Source: Bombus terrestris
Lineage: Eukaryota > Arthropoda > Insecta > Hymenoptera > Apidae
Direction: 5' to 3'
NCBI RefSeq assembly: GCF_910591885.1
Contig: NC_063277.1
Location: forward strand, 8,432,001 to 8,496,000
DNA: 64,000 nucleotides
In this document: piece after piece, positions 1 to 13,324 of the stretch
Numbering within the stretch: the first letter of the stretch is position 1
Layout: the number at the start of each line of letters is the position of its first letter
Made by a program: the position numbers and the translations under genes
Notes under the pieces: model-generated
Told to the model about the DNA's origin: nothing
The model's database searches: none
Seen by the model: the letters and a program-made list of their open reading frames with translations, nothing else

Positions 1-1221
1 CAGAGAGACAGAGATTAATGAATTTTATGGTAAACGCCAGATATAGTGACCGAATCACAGGAGGATGATCGAATTGCATTTAGATCTATATTAAAATTTG
101 AAAATCCATGAAAATTGGACTTAACCAATGACTAATCGATCGATAGTAGTTGCACAGATAATTGATCCTTACCTCAGGGTGCGAAAAGGCAAATGGACCG
201 ATAGTAAGGCGAAGACTTGATCACGATGAAATTATATAACGGAACTTAGCAGGGTGTAAAAACAGATGGAATGACAGAGTCAGTGTTTCGCGAAAGAACA
301 CGCCACTGACTGCACGTCGGAGTCTGCGAAATGGTATCTCATCGGTTTGACCTATGACACGCCGATTATACAGCTACGGCGACCATCATGCCTCATGAAT
401 CCATTTTTTTCTCAGCTCTTGCTTTACACTTATAACCTAATAATACCCAATAAAAGTTCTGTATAAAGATCATAGAGAAATGAAGGTTAATCTTGATTCG
501 CCCGCTCATCCACGTTCAATTTTTTGCTCAGACACGAGGGATAATGCATGTTAGACTATTCAAGGTTAGGTTTACTATAAAGCGTATTTTTTTTATATAC
601 ATAATTATATGTATAATTGGAGTAAAAATTGAGTTAATTAATATTTATAGTTTGCAGCGAATTTTAGTATCAGGCGATTTTAAGGGAATCTGATTTCTAT
701 ATCTGCCACGATTATTAATTTTCACAGGTAAATATTTCAATGAAATACAATGTTTTGTAATTTAAAAATTTAATAAATCGATCATAGAAATTTTTAATGG
801 AAAATAATAATATAGATGGAAATTTCAAACTGAATATTTTCAGAATTCATTGAAAGAGTTAAAGTTTTTTTACTGTACAAAAATATTCAGCAACTGTTTA
901 TAGAAAGATATCTAACAATTTTTTAATTCAGAAAATGTTAGATGACGCAATGGTTCAATTCATTAATGTTGAACAGTCAATTTCATGAAGATACAAATTG
1001 TCTCAGTAATTAGAAAGAAAAGAAAAGATACATAATTCTAAAACGAAAGTTACTATTATAGAATATAATAAGACGAACATCGTCCTAAATAATTGGAGGA
1101 GCATTTTTAAAAATCACCATCATCGTAACCATTTGCCATTTGTTACAAGTAATGGTAAATAAATATTTTAATCTGAAGTTATAAGTGTACAACGGTGGTA
1201 GTACGTATTTAGAAATTAAAT

Positions 1222-1250
1222 TATTTGGGAATTAATGTAATTCCCAAATA
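1222..1250. repeat. Short perfect hairpin
   Basis: Arms of 13 bp (TATTTGGGAATTA and its complement) are separated by ATG. It is isolated and followed by no T-run; no role is evident. Confidence 0.6.
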
Positions 1251-3149
1251 TTTGTAACATTTGAATTATTTCAATTATTTCAATGTAAAACATATATAAC
1301 CTGTTACGCATGCAGAAAATTATACATTTAAAAATACGTAACGCCAGACATAAGCGATACGATAAAGAAGAAAGTAGTTGCGACATGGTAGTAGTCGAAG
1401 GACAGTATATCTACTTATAGTAATAGCTATAGAAAATTTATAGTGGAAAAGGAGACTACGTGGAAAACTTTAAATTATCGCCGGCAGACGTTCTTAATTG
1501 CTATACAAAGTCCACTGCATCAAACGACTATTTGCGTGTATGGGATGGTATAGTAATCAGTTGAATATGTGTGAACAAAAATACATCTTATTTTTTATTT
1601 GACACGTATTTTGAAGGAAGACATCACGTATCATATTTTTCCTATATTTAATATTACATTAAAATTCAATTTAGATAACTAGAATTCAAATTTGTATTTC
1701 TGAATTTCAGTAAAATGTTAAGTAATATCAATGTAAAGTAATGAAACGATTTAGAATTTATCTTTCTGGTGTTATTATACAATTATGCTATTTAGTAAAA
1801 TTTAATTTTTTCTAAGTACATTTGACACACTGTTATGTCTTTGTAACAGACACAAAAATCAATTCGTGATATTAAGGTGTAGAAAAATCATATTTCTGAT
1901 AACCTTTGTACTACAGGATATCTATTGGAAAATATTAAGTCAATAATCAAGTTCAGGAAAAGCTATTTGAGTTATTTGAAATGGATAGTTATTTTAAGAA
2001 TGGGATAGATTTTTCGAGGATTAAGAAATAAAACACCTTTCTATATTAAAGACGGGAAATACTAGGCGAATTTTATCTTATTGTTTCGAAAGAAATATCG
2101 ATTTTTGAAATTTGTCGCTGGGAAACAAACTATCTATTTTTAGAAAGTCAAAGGTTTAAAGGTTGATTGGTTTATTTATTATTTACTAAAGAGATATGGT
2201 ATCTATCGTTTAAAAAAAGGATTTCAACAAAATCCATTTCGTGTAAACCGAAGCAAGACTAGTTAAAAAAGCCAAAGAAAAAGTTTATTTGTATAACTGT
2301 TATAATATTAATGTATGTTAAATAAGTTTGAATATAAAGTTTCTCAATTTATAAACCTAGTATGTAGAAAATTAGAGACAATCACACTGCAATTAAGTGT
2401 GTTCTTAGTTCATCAATCCCAATTTAATGACATAGATAACAAGTAATAAGGAGAGAAATGAATTATTGAGCCCACTAATGCAATAATTGCATCACATGGT
2501 AAATGGTTATTATGTACACGCACGATTACACGTGTACATCATTCTCTTCTATATCGCTAATTTATTTCATATGGTTCAGAAGATTCAAATTTAAATATTC
2601 TCAGTTCAATAAAATGGAACTCAATATCTATATTATAGGAATAGTATAATAGCACAAGTCCATTTTGTACAAATAATCTTCTTCTTAATATATACAATTA
2701 GTAGAATCATCACTTAAAATTAAGTTGAACATAGTTATGCATAGTGTTAATTGTGTTATGATTGTTATTAGAGTTAGAAAATTGTTTCATTTCTTCTGGA
2801 CAATGTATGTTATTGTAACATTATATAAGAATTATTAAAATCATGTTTTAAAATTATTAAAGATATCCAAATGAAATGAGAATTTTTAAAGAATTTTTCA
2901 AACTTTGTAATACTCTATTGTATATGTTTTACATATACATGTAGTATTACATGTACGTATATGTATACTGAAAATAATACAATAAGAATCCGATCAAGTG
3001 TAGCATATGCAGCGAAGTGCAGTAAAATAAACGATATCTATATTTAGTTGAAATTATCGCGGCTTCTCGTGTGATTTAATAATTGTTTTAAAGGATAGTC
3101 GCTGATTATATTATCAACAATTAATTTTTTTATTTATCACTATTACAAG

Positions 3150-3170
3150 ATTATTATTATTATTATTATT
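3150..3170. repeat. (ATT)7 microsatellite
   Basis: Seven perfect ATT units in AT-rich non-coding sequence. Confidence 0.85.
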
Positions 3171-3840
3171 GTCATAAAATGATTTCTCGCTGTTCGTTTC
3201 TTTTATTAGTTTCTTAACACGAAGCAAATGATAAGTGGAGCGCAGTTCTAATTTATGTTCAATATAAACATTCTGCAATTGATCTTATTACTTTTAACTG
3301 CGATGTATATCAAGCTTTATTTTTGGTTTTTATGCAAACATTATCATACAATAAATATAGTAACTTATTGAAAAAGTTTACAGTAAATAATAATTCTTTG
3401 GGAAATGTTTCTCTACGAGCGTGGTTTAAAGACATACGACTCAGCATAATGGGTATTTTATAATAGTCATGGTCATGACTAACTTTTTAATGATACGTAA
3501 ATGACGATGCAAAAAATTCCCGGAATACGGAAAACATTATGCCGTAGGGATTATTCAATGCTCGAAGAAGGTAGCGAAGATAAAAATATTTAAAGAATAC
3601 AATCGTGTTGAAGTTGGTATATTATACTTGTCAGTATTAAAAGTTGTCATAAAAACAGAAATAAAAAGGTAGCATTCATGTGAATTTCCAAATTATAATA
3701 TATCATATATTATACTGTAAGATATTAGTAATACAATATGGTATAATAAAATGAGATTTAATTGTTAGTTTCCGGCAGATTCATTGATATTTTGATTACT
3801 TAGACTTAGATACTTTGTCAGCCGCATCATTGACTAAATA

Positions 3841-3930
3841 CAAAATTTTAATTTTAATTTAAAAATTTAAAATTAAATTTAAAAATTTAAAATTAAGTTT
3901 AAAAATTTAAAATTAAATTTTAAAATTTTG
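3841..3930. repeat. AT-rich 20-bp tandem repeat with palindromic edges
   Basis: The unit AAAAATTTAAAATTAAATTT repeats three times between 3861 and 3920 with one G variant near 3897. The flanks CAAAATTTTA and TAAAATTTTG are inverted copies of each other, so the whole block is nearly palindromic. It contains almost no G or C. Confidence 0.85.
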
Positions 3931-3984
3931 TGTCTCGAATTCTGAAACACAACCTCAAAAAGAATCGGAGCGTTTCTTAAGGAG

Positions 3985-4148
3985 CGTTCAAATGATGAAT
4001 ATTATTGTCAATATTTAGGGTTTTGAACATTGTATTGATAATGTATCTATATTTGTCGTCGGAGGTCTAGAGAGTCCCTTATGTATGGTAATGTTGAGAA
4101 TTTTGAATATTGACAATAATATTGACATTAATATTCATCATCTGAACG
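3985..4148. repeat. Foldback structure with 31-bp arms
   Basis: The arm at 3985-4015 (CGTTCAAATGATGAATATTA and on) is matched on the opposite strand by 4118-4148 with 29 of 31 bases identical, leaving a 102-base loop. Weaker matching continues outside the arms. It could be a short foldback transposon or the stem of a structured RNA. No target-site duplication was recognised. Confidence 0.65.
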
Positions 4149-5291
4149 TTTCTTTACGCTTTTTGTGATTTGCTACGAATATAGGAATTATATTCAATTT
4201 AATCATCGAAAGCGATAAAAATGAACTTGATATCTACGGAACATCGCGATCTGTACTACCGAGCGTTAAGGGGTTTATCCATAAACGCTGTGGTTTATCA
4301 TAGAGGTTACTGGTCTGTGGCTTTATCTGTAATTTAGTTCATGATAATAAAGATCACGAATAACCATATGTAAGTATGTAGGAATTTGAAGCATTATCTA
4401 TTGATGGTAACAAATTTCTTACTTGCTTACGGACTAAAAATTGAAACCTGTTGATTTTATTTTAAAATAATAACTAACTTAATTAAAAATATTATTGTAA
4501 ATGTAATATCTTTTAATACGTGCAGTCGAAGCTTCGAACAGAAAATCAAGAAAACGAAAGATTTATTGATCACGTTATGGGAAAAGAAAGAATTAACAGA
4601 ATTGTAGCGACAGAAGAAGAGAAAGAAAAAGTAACAGATTAAGTTAAACTTTCATTTGTAAGAGAGGAAATGGATGAACTAGCTAAACAAGGTCAACTTT
4701 TTTAAGGAAGAAGAAAGGCTGTGATAAAAATTAAGTTAAAATTAGACTTTGATTGACTTTCTTTCTTCTACAAATGTCGATTAAATGTAAACTTTATAAG
4801 TTAACTTAAAAACATTATATGTTTTTATGTTTGTAACACATATTCTTACCTAGATTTCAAATTGTCTCCTGTTTCATTTCAACTATTTATCACGTTTCAT
4901 TTTTAATGTTATGATACACAATATTGACGCATTGTAATGTGAATTTCATATTAAAGTAGAACAATCAGATAATAAAACGCACGAATAGCAAAATGTTCGA
5001 GTAGTAAAATGTTTAGATAATAAGTGTTGTAATCGAGTATCTATTATTATTCTAACATATAATATATTTAATATAAATAGTTCGGGTTTTATACAACTGT
5101 ACCACTACATAATCTCTGCATTCAAATTCGAATATTATATCATATATTGCTTTTGTTCAACTTAATCCTAGTTTTTATTAAATAGAGTATATTTTATAAC
5201 TTGACCTGTTATTTTGTGCTAAAAACGTCGCATAAAACGTTCTTATCCGAAATCGTAAGCTTTTCACGGAAATTACAAATTATAGATTATA
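4149..5291. other. Non-coding sequence left of the mariner element
   Basis: AT-rich, with a purine-rich stretch near 4550-4720. No gene, RNA gene or clear repeat seen. Confidence 0.55.
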
Positions 5292-5506
5292 TTAGGTCAT
5301 CCCATAAGTTCGTGTCGTTTTTCGAGCGGTTATATATGTTGAGATTGTTTACATACCTTTCAGTTTCATGAAAAAATGTAATCCCCCTCTCGTTGTACAA
5401 CTTCTTCCCATTTTTCATTATTCCGTCTCGATAAAAGTTCTCTTGTTTTTCTGTAAAATATGATATGTATACACAAAGGTTGGCACGAACTTATGGGATG
5501 ACCTAA
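5292..5506 (-). mobile_element. Internally deleted mariner-family element, 215 bp
   Basis: The ends are perfect 23-bp inverted repeats beginning TTAGGTCATCCCATAAG at 5292 and on the minus strand from 5506. Each end is flanked by the TA dinucleotide that mariner elements duplicate on insertion (5290-5291 and 5507-5508). Full mariner elements are about 1.3 kb, so more than 1 kb is missing. The interior keeps the last part of a transposase frame on the minus strand, ending at a stop near 5366: LLSRRNNEKWEEVVQREGDY, which matches the usual mariner C-terminus pattern (R-x-x-x-x-W-x-x-V-V-x-x-x-G-x-Y). The catalytic DDD core is absent, so it is non-autonomous. Perfect ends suggest recent insertion or recent mobilisation. 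Confidence 0.9.
5366..5460 (-). pseudogene. Mariner transposase C-terminal remnant
   Basis: About 28 residues of transposase C-terminus remain inside the deleted mariner, including the NEKWEEVVQREGDY stretch, ending at a stop close to 5366. Nothing of the helix-turn-helix DNA-binding part or catalytic centre is left. The open frame running further 5' beyond 5506 is outside the element and is chance. Confidence 0.75.
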
Positions 5507-8469
5507 TATTTCCATTGATTCTGAAATATTATCTATCGAAAAATAAATGAATATATCATAAAACATTAAAAGTAAAATAATTTTAAAATGACAGCAAGAG
5601 AAGCTTTCCAATTATTCGAAAATTATTTGACAAATTTTTATTTGTGTTTAATTATCATCTATAAACGTCTTTAATTTTTCTTAGTTCAAAATATTTTCCA
5701 ATCTCCCATATTAATCCGTGCATGCAATTATTTCTATCACAAGTAGTTGAAGAAAAAGGCAGAAATCCCATAATGGGTACATTTTTTCCCAAGTGGAGTT
5801 ATGTCCAAGATTTCAGGACTTTTATCTCTTTTCAAATGAAATCGCATATTTGTTTCTAACTGGGTGTACAGTGCACTTTGAAATAGTTTCATTGACCCTA
5901 GTCAAGCCCTAGTTCTGAGGTTATTTAGGGTTAAACAAAATTTACCTCCGTTGAACAGACAAAAGATGTTCTTCATAGTTGTGAATGTCATGTGGCCGTG
6001 GCACGAACTTACGCAAATGTTGTTGGTTATAGACAGCTGTGTTTACAAATACGGAATATGCATTGTTAGGCTCTTAGGCTGCAATTGCTTCACACTCAAA
6101 ACACAGTAAATTGTATTTGAAATTATTTTTCCAATAGCGAATAGAGTTTCAGAGATTAAAGTGTGACGACGCGACGTGTATATGCATTGTAAATAGTACT
6201 TGCCGCATCTAATCGGACACAAAAGGCTGCATCTACCTGAACAATAATATACTTATTCTCGTGTTGTTGGTGATTAATTACGTTAAATTAATTCCTTCTT
6301 CTTATAAAGTATAATAAAATACAGTGTTTCTATTTTTGGAAAAGTTGTCTACGCATTTCTTACAAATACGCCTATTATCTTTTATTTCAAATTATCGTGT
6401 ACCTATATATAATATTATTCCCTAATATTAAATAGATCTAAGTAAATAAAATAATTTGTAAATCACTAAAATTTCTATACAAATGGAATGTTCATAATGA
6501 AAACTTTTTGTATATATGATACACTTTACGTCTATAATATATAAAATAATAAGAATATCACTGACTAATATCTAATTGTATGAATCTCTTTTCAAAATCA
6601 GCACACGACAATAATATCATTCTCTCATTCTCTACACAATATTAACATATATCTATAACGTTATTATTATTGATTCTTTTCTATACACAAAAGTGCATAG
6701 TGATATCAAGTGGATGAATATCTAGAGGTGTATTAAACGGGGTTAGGTGCGGTCACTGAATGTGATGTCCATAGTTCCGGGTATCTTTATCAAAGAATAC
6801 CAACGAGATAGTTTTTTTTGGTAACCAGTCTGGTCTTTGCATATGCGTAAGTAAATATTAGCGGAGGATGATGAGGGTCTCTGACCATTTCCTCCCTTCT
6901 TTTTCCTGTCTCTTTTCACGTGGCCATTCTCACGTTGACCACCCTCGACATAGCAATCCGTTCATTCATTTCAGCTTCCGTTGCGACGTCATTCTGAAAC
7001 CCTGTCTTTACTTGTGCTCTGGTCTCAGAACCCCCATCAAAAACCTTTCTCTGATGTTACTTTCATTCAAACAGATATCCAAGACAAGTCCCTCCTTACC
7101 TCAGGGGTAAAATTTTTCAATGCTCTTTTTCGTTTCATAACCGAATCCCATCGGGTGTCATATATATTGCGATTATAAGCAAAATTATTTCACGCAGATA
7201 TGTATATTTATTATACACATCCAATTAAAAATAATTGTTAGCGAATAGTCCATGTTGGAGGTAATCATTATCAGTGAATTGTTATTTTAATTAGATGCAT
7301 TGTCAAAGATATTCGTTTTAAACACTTGAAAAGCACTAAAATCAATCGTTATTCATCAATTGTCACTCTAGACGATCTTCGTACATCAGATAACCGTCTT
7401 ATACGTTGTCATACATCTTTTCTAAGATTTAAGAAAATGGATTTAAGCGATGGTAGATTGAAATATATTTTAGAAACTAAAAATTATTTGTTACATATTT
7501 TGAAGAGATTGATGAAAAATGATGCCATCATTAATAAATGTTCTAGGGAATGTTAAAGAACTACTTCAAGCTAGTTAAACTAATTTTATTGGTCGTACTG
7601 TCACATCTTGTTCGATATATATTTTAGTTTAACGTTATTGGTAAATATAAATAATGACAACACTTGTATGATGAATGCAAACATTGCAATAAAGTGTCAG
7701 TATTCTTGCTGTATATTCTGTAATGTTTCAACTTTCGTTTGTACGTTAGACGCTTCTGACTTCAATGATACGAAACATGTCATGAGAAATGAACTGCTAC
7801 TGCAGTCATATAAAAGGAAATATAAGATACAAGAAAAGAATTTCCTGGACGTAATGTGAAATTTTACAATTGTTTATCAAATAAATTCATATTATTCCCA
7901 CTAGGTGGAAATGAACAGTATCCATATTTTTATTTAAATATAATATATTTAATATAAATATTAAACAAAACTAGTTCACTATCTTTACTTTTGAATCCAG
8001 GAGATCATCCATATACAACGAAGGTAAATTTTAATATGTTATTTTAATTTATTGCAATAAATATAAGAAGGATATATAATACAACTTATTGTATTATGCC
8101 CTGCATGTTGCTTTGTAATTCGTAAACAGTATGAAAAATCTTATATCTGATATACAAAAATTTTATTTTTAATTTCCATGAAAAAAATTGATGAATGTAA
8201 ACTGCTAATTTTTCATTGTATTAATCCTCCGCTAATTTTATACATTTTCTGTCAAGAGGCAAATCAAGTTCGAAAAACAAGAAACCAATGAGAGTTAAGA
8301 TTTCAATTATTCAATCTGCAGAAACCTAACAGAATCTACCACTCAATGATCCAACAACCTAGCAATTAATATACTATTATGTCTATCAATTACATAACAG
8401 CCCCCTATATGTCAAAGCATGTATATGAATGGCAGTCCAATTAAACATATTTTTGACCCAGTTTAAAAG
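5507..8469. other. Non-coding region with a less AT-rich, repeat-like part
   Basis: 5700-6250 and 6840-7100 are less AT-rich than their surroundings and could be old interspersed repeats or conserved non-coding sequence. Short frames there (such as 6868-7110) do not look like proteins. Confidence 0.4.
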
Positions 8470-8966
8470 ACAAGTCCTCAGGAACGCGTGTACCAAAGGG
8501 GCGAATCAACTGATCCCTGTGTTGTTCGTGACGCTATGTTGCTTCGCTCGTGCTCCTGTGGCACGGTGTTAATTTTGGACTGTGCTCGATCACACATCCT
8601 CGTCAAAGGAGAAGATTGGGATCAGCGATAGAGCTTTGCATGCGCCGACCTACTGCCGTTGCACAGTTTGCAGCGTGTCGTGTATCTCCAAAAGCTGTTC
8701 GTTAATCGACGTGATCACGCCGCGCCGCCGTGCCGCGATGTAAACTCGTACAATTAGTTGAACTTCGAGATATGCCACAGCGCGAATTCATGCAAACCTC
8801 TTCTTTTTATTTTTCGAATCGAATCTCGGGCAATTCCTCAAATCTTACGTCTTTGCCAACTTGCTCCGAACGCGTAAAGGGCATTTTCATCGCAAGTCTT
8901 CTTATTCTGTCTCGCTGCGAGTTTCCCATTTTGATTTCACGCGCACGTGTGCATAGTGCTTCATGA
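8470..8966. promoter_or_regulatory. CpG-rich patch
   Basis: About 500 bases with many CpG sites, peaking in CACGCCGCGCCGCCGTGCCG near 8717-8736, inside AT-rich flanks. Such patches in insect genomes often mark promoters or first exons. No ORF with protein-like composition is present. Confidence 0.3.
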
Positions 8967-10849
8967 AGAAATTTGAACACTTACTATAAGAATTTTTTGT
9001 GGATGTGTATGTGCGTGTTATATGTATAAAGTATCTGGAAATTTTACTAATATTGAAGAAAGGCATAATTATCATAGTTATTTGTGAAGCTAGGACGAAC
9101 TTATGTAATTAATATTATTAATGTTAAGAATAGTTTTAATAATATATTGAGAATTATTAAATCATTGAGTGTTCAAATAGTTCATAGATATTATACTATT
9201 GAAATTATTGATTTATTTGTAGGTACATGTTACATTTTAAGCAGCCTACTGTGCCTGATTGTAATTAAGGCTTAGTGTTGCAATCAGTATATTAGTATAT
9301 GTACATATTCTCACTTTTTAATATATTGCTCACAATATTTATTAATAATATATCATGTTTAATAGGAGTATAATGTCTACGAGTTTATACAATTCATCAA
9401 TTGTGAAAAAATATATTTCTACGTATTTAAAAATAGACATCTATAATCCCAGGAAGCAACGATCATAGAAAAACTGAACACGTTTGATAAATATGCACTT
9501 CCGATGAGTTTTCATACTACCTTTAATGTAGCCAATAATAATAGATAGAAAAACTTTTCCTATTTACTCTGATAATAGTTACTTTGTTAACTCGAAAGAA
9601 GATAAAAATACGTAGGAAGCAATAGCTAAACGCGAAGATAGTATAAGCTGAAACAAAATGGTCACTTGGGTATAAAATTTATGACGATGTAAGAATGAAA
9701 GAATGCTACGGAACTCGTTCTGCAAATGTGTTTGTTTTAGAATTTCTCCTCTTTTTGACTTTCCTTCCTACAAATTTTCATCTTATGTCTGACAATGCCC
9801 ATTGTGTTACCTCGTGGTAACAGCAAGTAACGGATGAGTAAAGCGAAATATCATGTTTTATCTTATCCTGAATTTTTAATATAATTGACCGAATTTTTGT
9901 TTCCATATCCAAACAAAAAATTAAAAATATTCAAGTAATAATATGTAAATCAAGTAGTCTATTAGTAGATTCAATTAACTACAATTAATTCTACGTACAA
10001 TATAAACGATAATTCTTAACATATCCACAATACATCATTTATAAACATTATAATACTTCAGGAATTATTAGCGACTTTACAGTAGTTGATATTTTAATTT
10101 GAAAATTTTGGTGATTTTATGTAAATGTATTTTTAAAGGAATAATATCAAGTACTACTTGGATCAATATATTTGTACCATAATTTGAATATTTAGTATAC
10201 TTGAGTTTAATATCAGCTTTTAATAATCGTTAATGTTTCGCTCACCTCTTTACTGCAGCGATATTAAATAAATTTTCAAAGAATAAAGTGTACGTAACCT
10301 AAATGTGTATACCAATTACAAATAAAATATCTTGAAAATAATCGAACCAACAAAGAATGAGGAAATATCGCGTGTGCATAAAAACAAGATAGCTATTGAA
10401 GATCAAAATCAAGATTTAAATTCAAGATAAAAGACATTTGCATCAATTCTTCAAATTTAGCAATTTTCTTTACGAGAAATTCAAATTCCCTTAAAATTCC
10501 TTGACACCGGCGAATTAATCTCTACACAGATGTTTCTTCTATTAACTTTACTATTCTCAAAGAAATTATTACGACTATGACGAATAAATCGATAATAATT
10601 TTCGTTAATTAAATTTACCATGCTGTTCGAAAATGCAAAATTGAGATAACCATAGAAAGGGAATTTAAAGAGGACGCGATGACAGAAAGAAGACGGAAAC
10701 AAGCACAAGACAAGGAATGGAAAGGGGGTCAAAATGGAAGAATAAAAGAAGGAATGCGAGATATTAGCGTAATATTATAGTAGAAAGCAGTAGAAATACA
10801 TAACATCTCTCGAATGTAGAAGATCACCGAGTAGTTAATGTATCAGTCT
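8967..10849. other. AT-rich non-coding region
   Basis: No gene seen on either strand. A possible mariner-end-like fragment near 9092 was considered and not accepted. Confidence 0.55.
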
Positions 10850-11220
10850 AGTGGCGCGTCCACGTGTCGTCATCAGAATCGAGTGGCTCATTGTTAATTC
10901 ATACACCTAAACGTCACCTAGGTTCCTCGGCGATTATGAAGAAAACTAGGTGAATTGATAACAACGGTACGGAGGAACGATTCATCCCTGTACGCGAACG
11001 TCGAAGGGCGCCGGACACTGGTGCGCAAGCGTCTCCTGGAACGAGGTTGACGACGCTGCACGGAATCGCGACGCTGACGGCGCTCACTTGAATTCTCGCC
11101 GCGTGTCCGTTGGCCGACTCGCCGTCAAGTCCCATTCGGAGCAGAGTTTGAAACGCGACGGAGCCGGAAGTAGCGCGCTTCCGCCACCAATCCTTCCGTC
11201 GTACGAGATCGACATGTCTT
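10850..11220 (+). promoter_or_regulatory. CpG-rich promoter-like patch, possible distal promoter of the receptor
   Basis: Dense CpG sequence (for example CGAAGGGCGCCGG near 11001) with a CRE-like ACGTCA at about 10913 and a CACGTG E-box at 10860-10865. It stands out sharply from the AT-rich background and is followed by exon-like sequence with a consensus splice donor at 12079. Assignment to the receptor 47 kb downstream is inference from orientation alone. Confidence 0.35.
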
Positions 11221-12078
11221 TTTAGATAACAGAGATATATCCCTTCAGATCGTTATACTCGATTCCGTCGTTCTTCTCTGTCATCGAGCTTCACGAGGTT
11301 AATTAGTTATTTCTATAATCGAGCTTTAATAGCTTCGATACATTTGGTCGAGTTATGTGGTGCGCGGGTGACGAGAAAAGACAGTGGAAATCGTCCGTAA
11401 TTAGTAAAAGCCTTAGAAGAATATGTTGTACAGAGTCTCCAAGAACGATGTATGTATTTTATCAATCCGTACGATCTGAGTTTCCGGTAATGCTATTTTA
11501 CTGCTAGAAGGGATCTTGAAACGTCGATACACGAGTGATGAGGTAGGAAGAAAAATCGGGGATATGGTCAGAGTACTTTGACAATAAAGAGAATACTCTA
11601 TCAGAGGTGAAATAATTTTAGGATTTCATTATTCCTGGAAAATTCTTCAGATTCTGAATCTACTACTAATAATACATCTTCTAATACTACAACTCTCGAA
11701 TTATTCCAACACGATTAGTGAATTTTGAAAATTCGAAAAAGTGATCGAACCTTTCGTTACCAGATTATTTATTAACTGGGGAATCAGTAGTCGATTCTGG
11801 TGATATTTGCGCCCTTTCGTTATCGCTGTCAAGTCGAGTCAATTTTTATGAATGAAAAACATTCTGTTGGGTTTCCTTCCTCGGGTTTCTTGCGGTGATA
11901 TCATTCGTGAATTGTTAAACTGTAACGTGACAATTCTGTACCGATCCAGAACTTCGAAATACCGGAAGATGAAACTAAGAACTCAGACAGGCATGACAAA
12001 GTGGAACACCGAGAATTGAAGTTTTGGGGATTTATGTGGCCTACTTCGGCGTAGTCCTTCTCTCCAAGGATACACAAG
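11221..12078 (+). other. Candidate non-coding 5' exon ending at a strong splice donor
   Basis: Moderately GC-raised, non-repetitive sequence ends CACAAG then GTATGT, a strong donor at 12079. Short ORFs only, as expected for a 5' UTR. It could belong to the receptor (+ strand), to a non-coding RNA, or be chance. Confidence 0.25.
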
Positions 12079-13324
12079 GTATGTTACCTATTACTTGTTG
12101 CCTTTACGTACTTTATTTATTCCTGTATTATAATTTTGTATCTCATATCTTGAATTTTCATTATTTTGCATTCGAACGTTGTATTATATTGCATGAGCTT
12201 TAAACATTTCAAACGCATCTTAAATTATAGCGAAACAATGTAATATGTACCTAATAAGACACGACTTAATGAACTATGTTATGGAGAAATTAATAGAAAT
12301 TTCTATTGGAACAGTGTATTAACAATACTCGGATAATTAATTAATATTCGAACAATTTAATTTGAATATTATTGAAAAGCCACTTTCCACTAAAGCATTA
12401 TCAATCCTTTATCAGTTATAAAAGTCGAACTAGTCGAAAAGTCGAAAATTATACAACTTCATCAATGATAAAAATACTATTTCAATTTTATTATATTTCA
12501 TTCGTAATTGGAGAAATAAAAATTCTGTATTATCGAAATTTATTTGCAGTTGAAAATATTGTCGGATAACTACTCTTCAGCGACAATATCTTGTGATATG
12601 TATGAAATTCCATTTGTTTAATTTATTTACGAGGCATTAAAAGCTTCTTTACATGCCTGCAAATTTGATATTCGATTCAATTTAACATATTGTTTTAAGC
12701 TTTCGCGATTTTCACGGTAATCTCCTTTCCCCCTTGAAACAACGAATATATGGTAGAACGTACGTCGCTTTGCTTTACTATTTGTGCGTGCGTGAAGTTG
12801 TCGATCGATTATTGAAAAAATTATACATTCCAACGATCATGCTTTGTTTAATAAAAATGTAAATTCATTGTCCGTCTCACTGAGAAAGGGGAAATGAAAA
12901 ATCTTCCACGCGGAACAAAATGAAAATATTGGAGTTTATTCAAATTCAAAAATGACCGATTGGTACCGTGCGACTTTTGTGCTAGATAAAAACTCCGATT
13001 TTCAATGGTGCCAACTGTAATGTGGATGGACTCAGAACCATTTATTCCACTCAACCAAGCGATATCCAAACTATGATTGACACAGTTAGAATAGATAGAA
13101 GGAATGCCGTGACAAAAAAGGGTGTCATTTTGGTTTGGCTTTGATGTTTATATCGATATCGTGGTTTATTTTAGAAGATGAGTATTATATAGAAATCTAT
13201 AATTGAACGCAATCTAATACCAAGATATAATTCGTTTATACATTGTAGAAATATTTTCATATATCATACGTTTGGAATTATTACTTCAAAAGAGATAATT
13301 TTATATTTATTATGTAGATTGATT
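12079..13324. other. Non-coding sequence
   Basis: Begins with a donor-like site. No gene seen; frames at 12372-12569, 12627-12833 and 12848-13069 have no protein-like features. Confidence 0.5.

Larger units (their letters stand above)
1..3840. other. AT-rich non-coding region
   Basis: No gene supported on either strand. Reading frames are short and of low-complexity composition. The first 400 bases are slightly less AT-rich than what follows. Confidence 0.6.

Noticed and set aside
9088..9115. GGACGAACTTATG resembling the mariner inverted end
   Set aside because: Only about 11 bases match, and the conserved outer part of the end and the TA border are missing.
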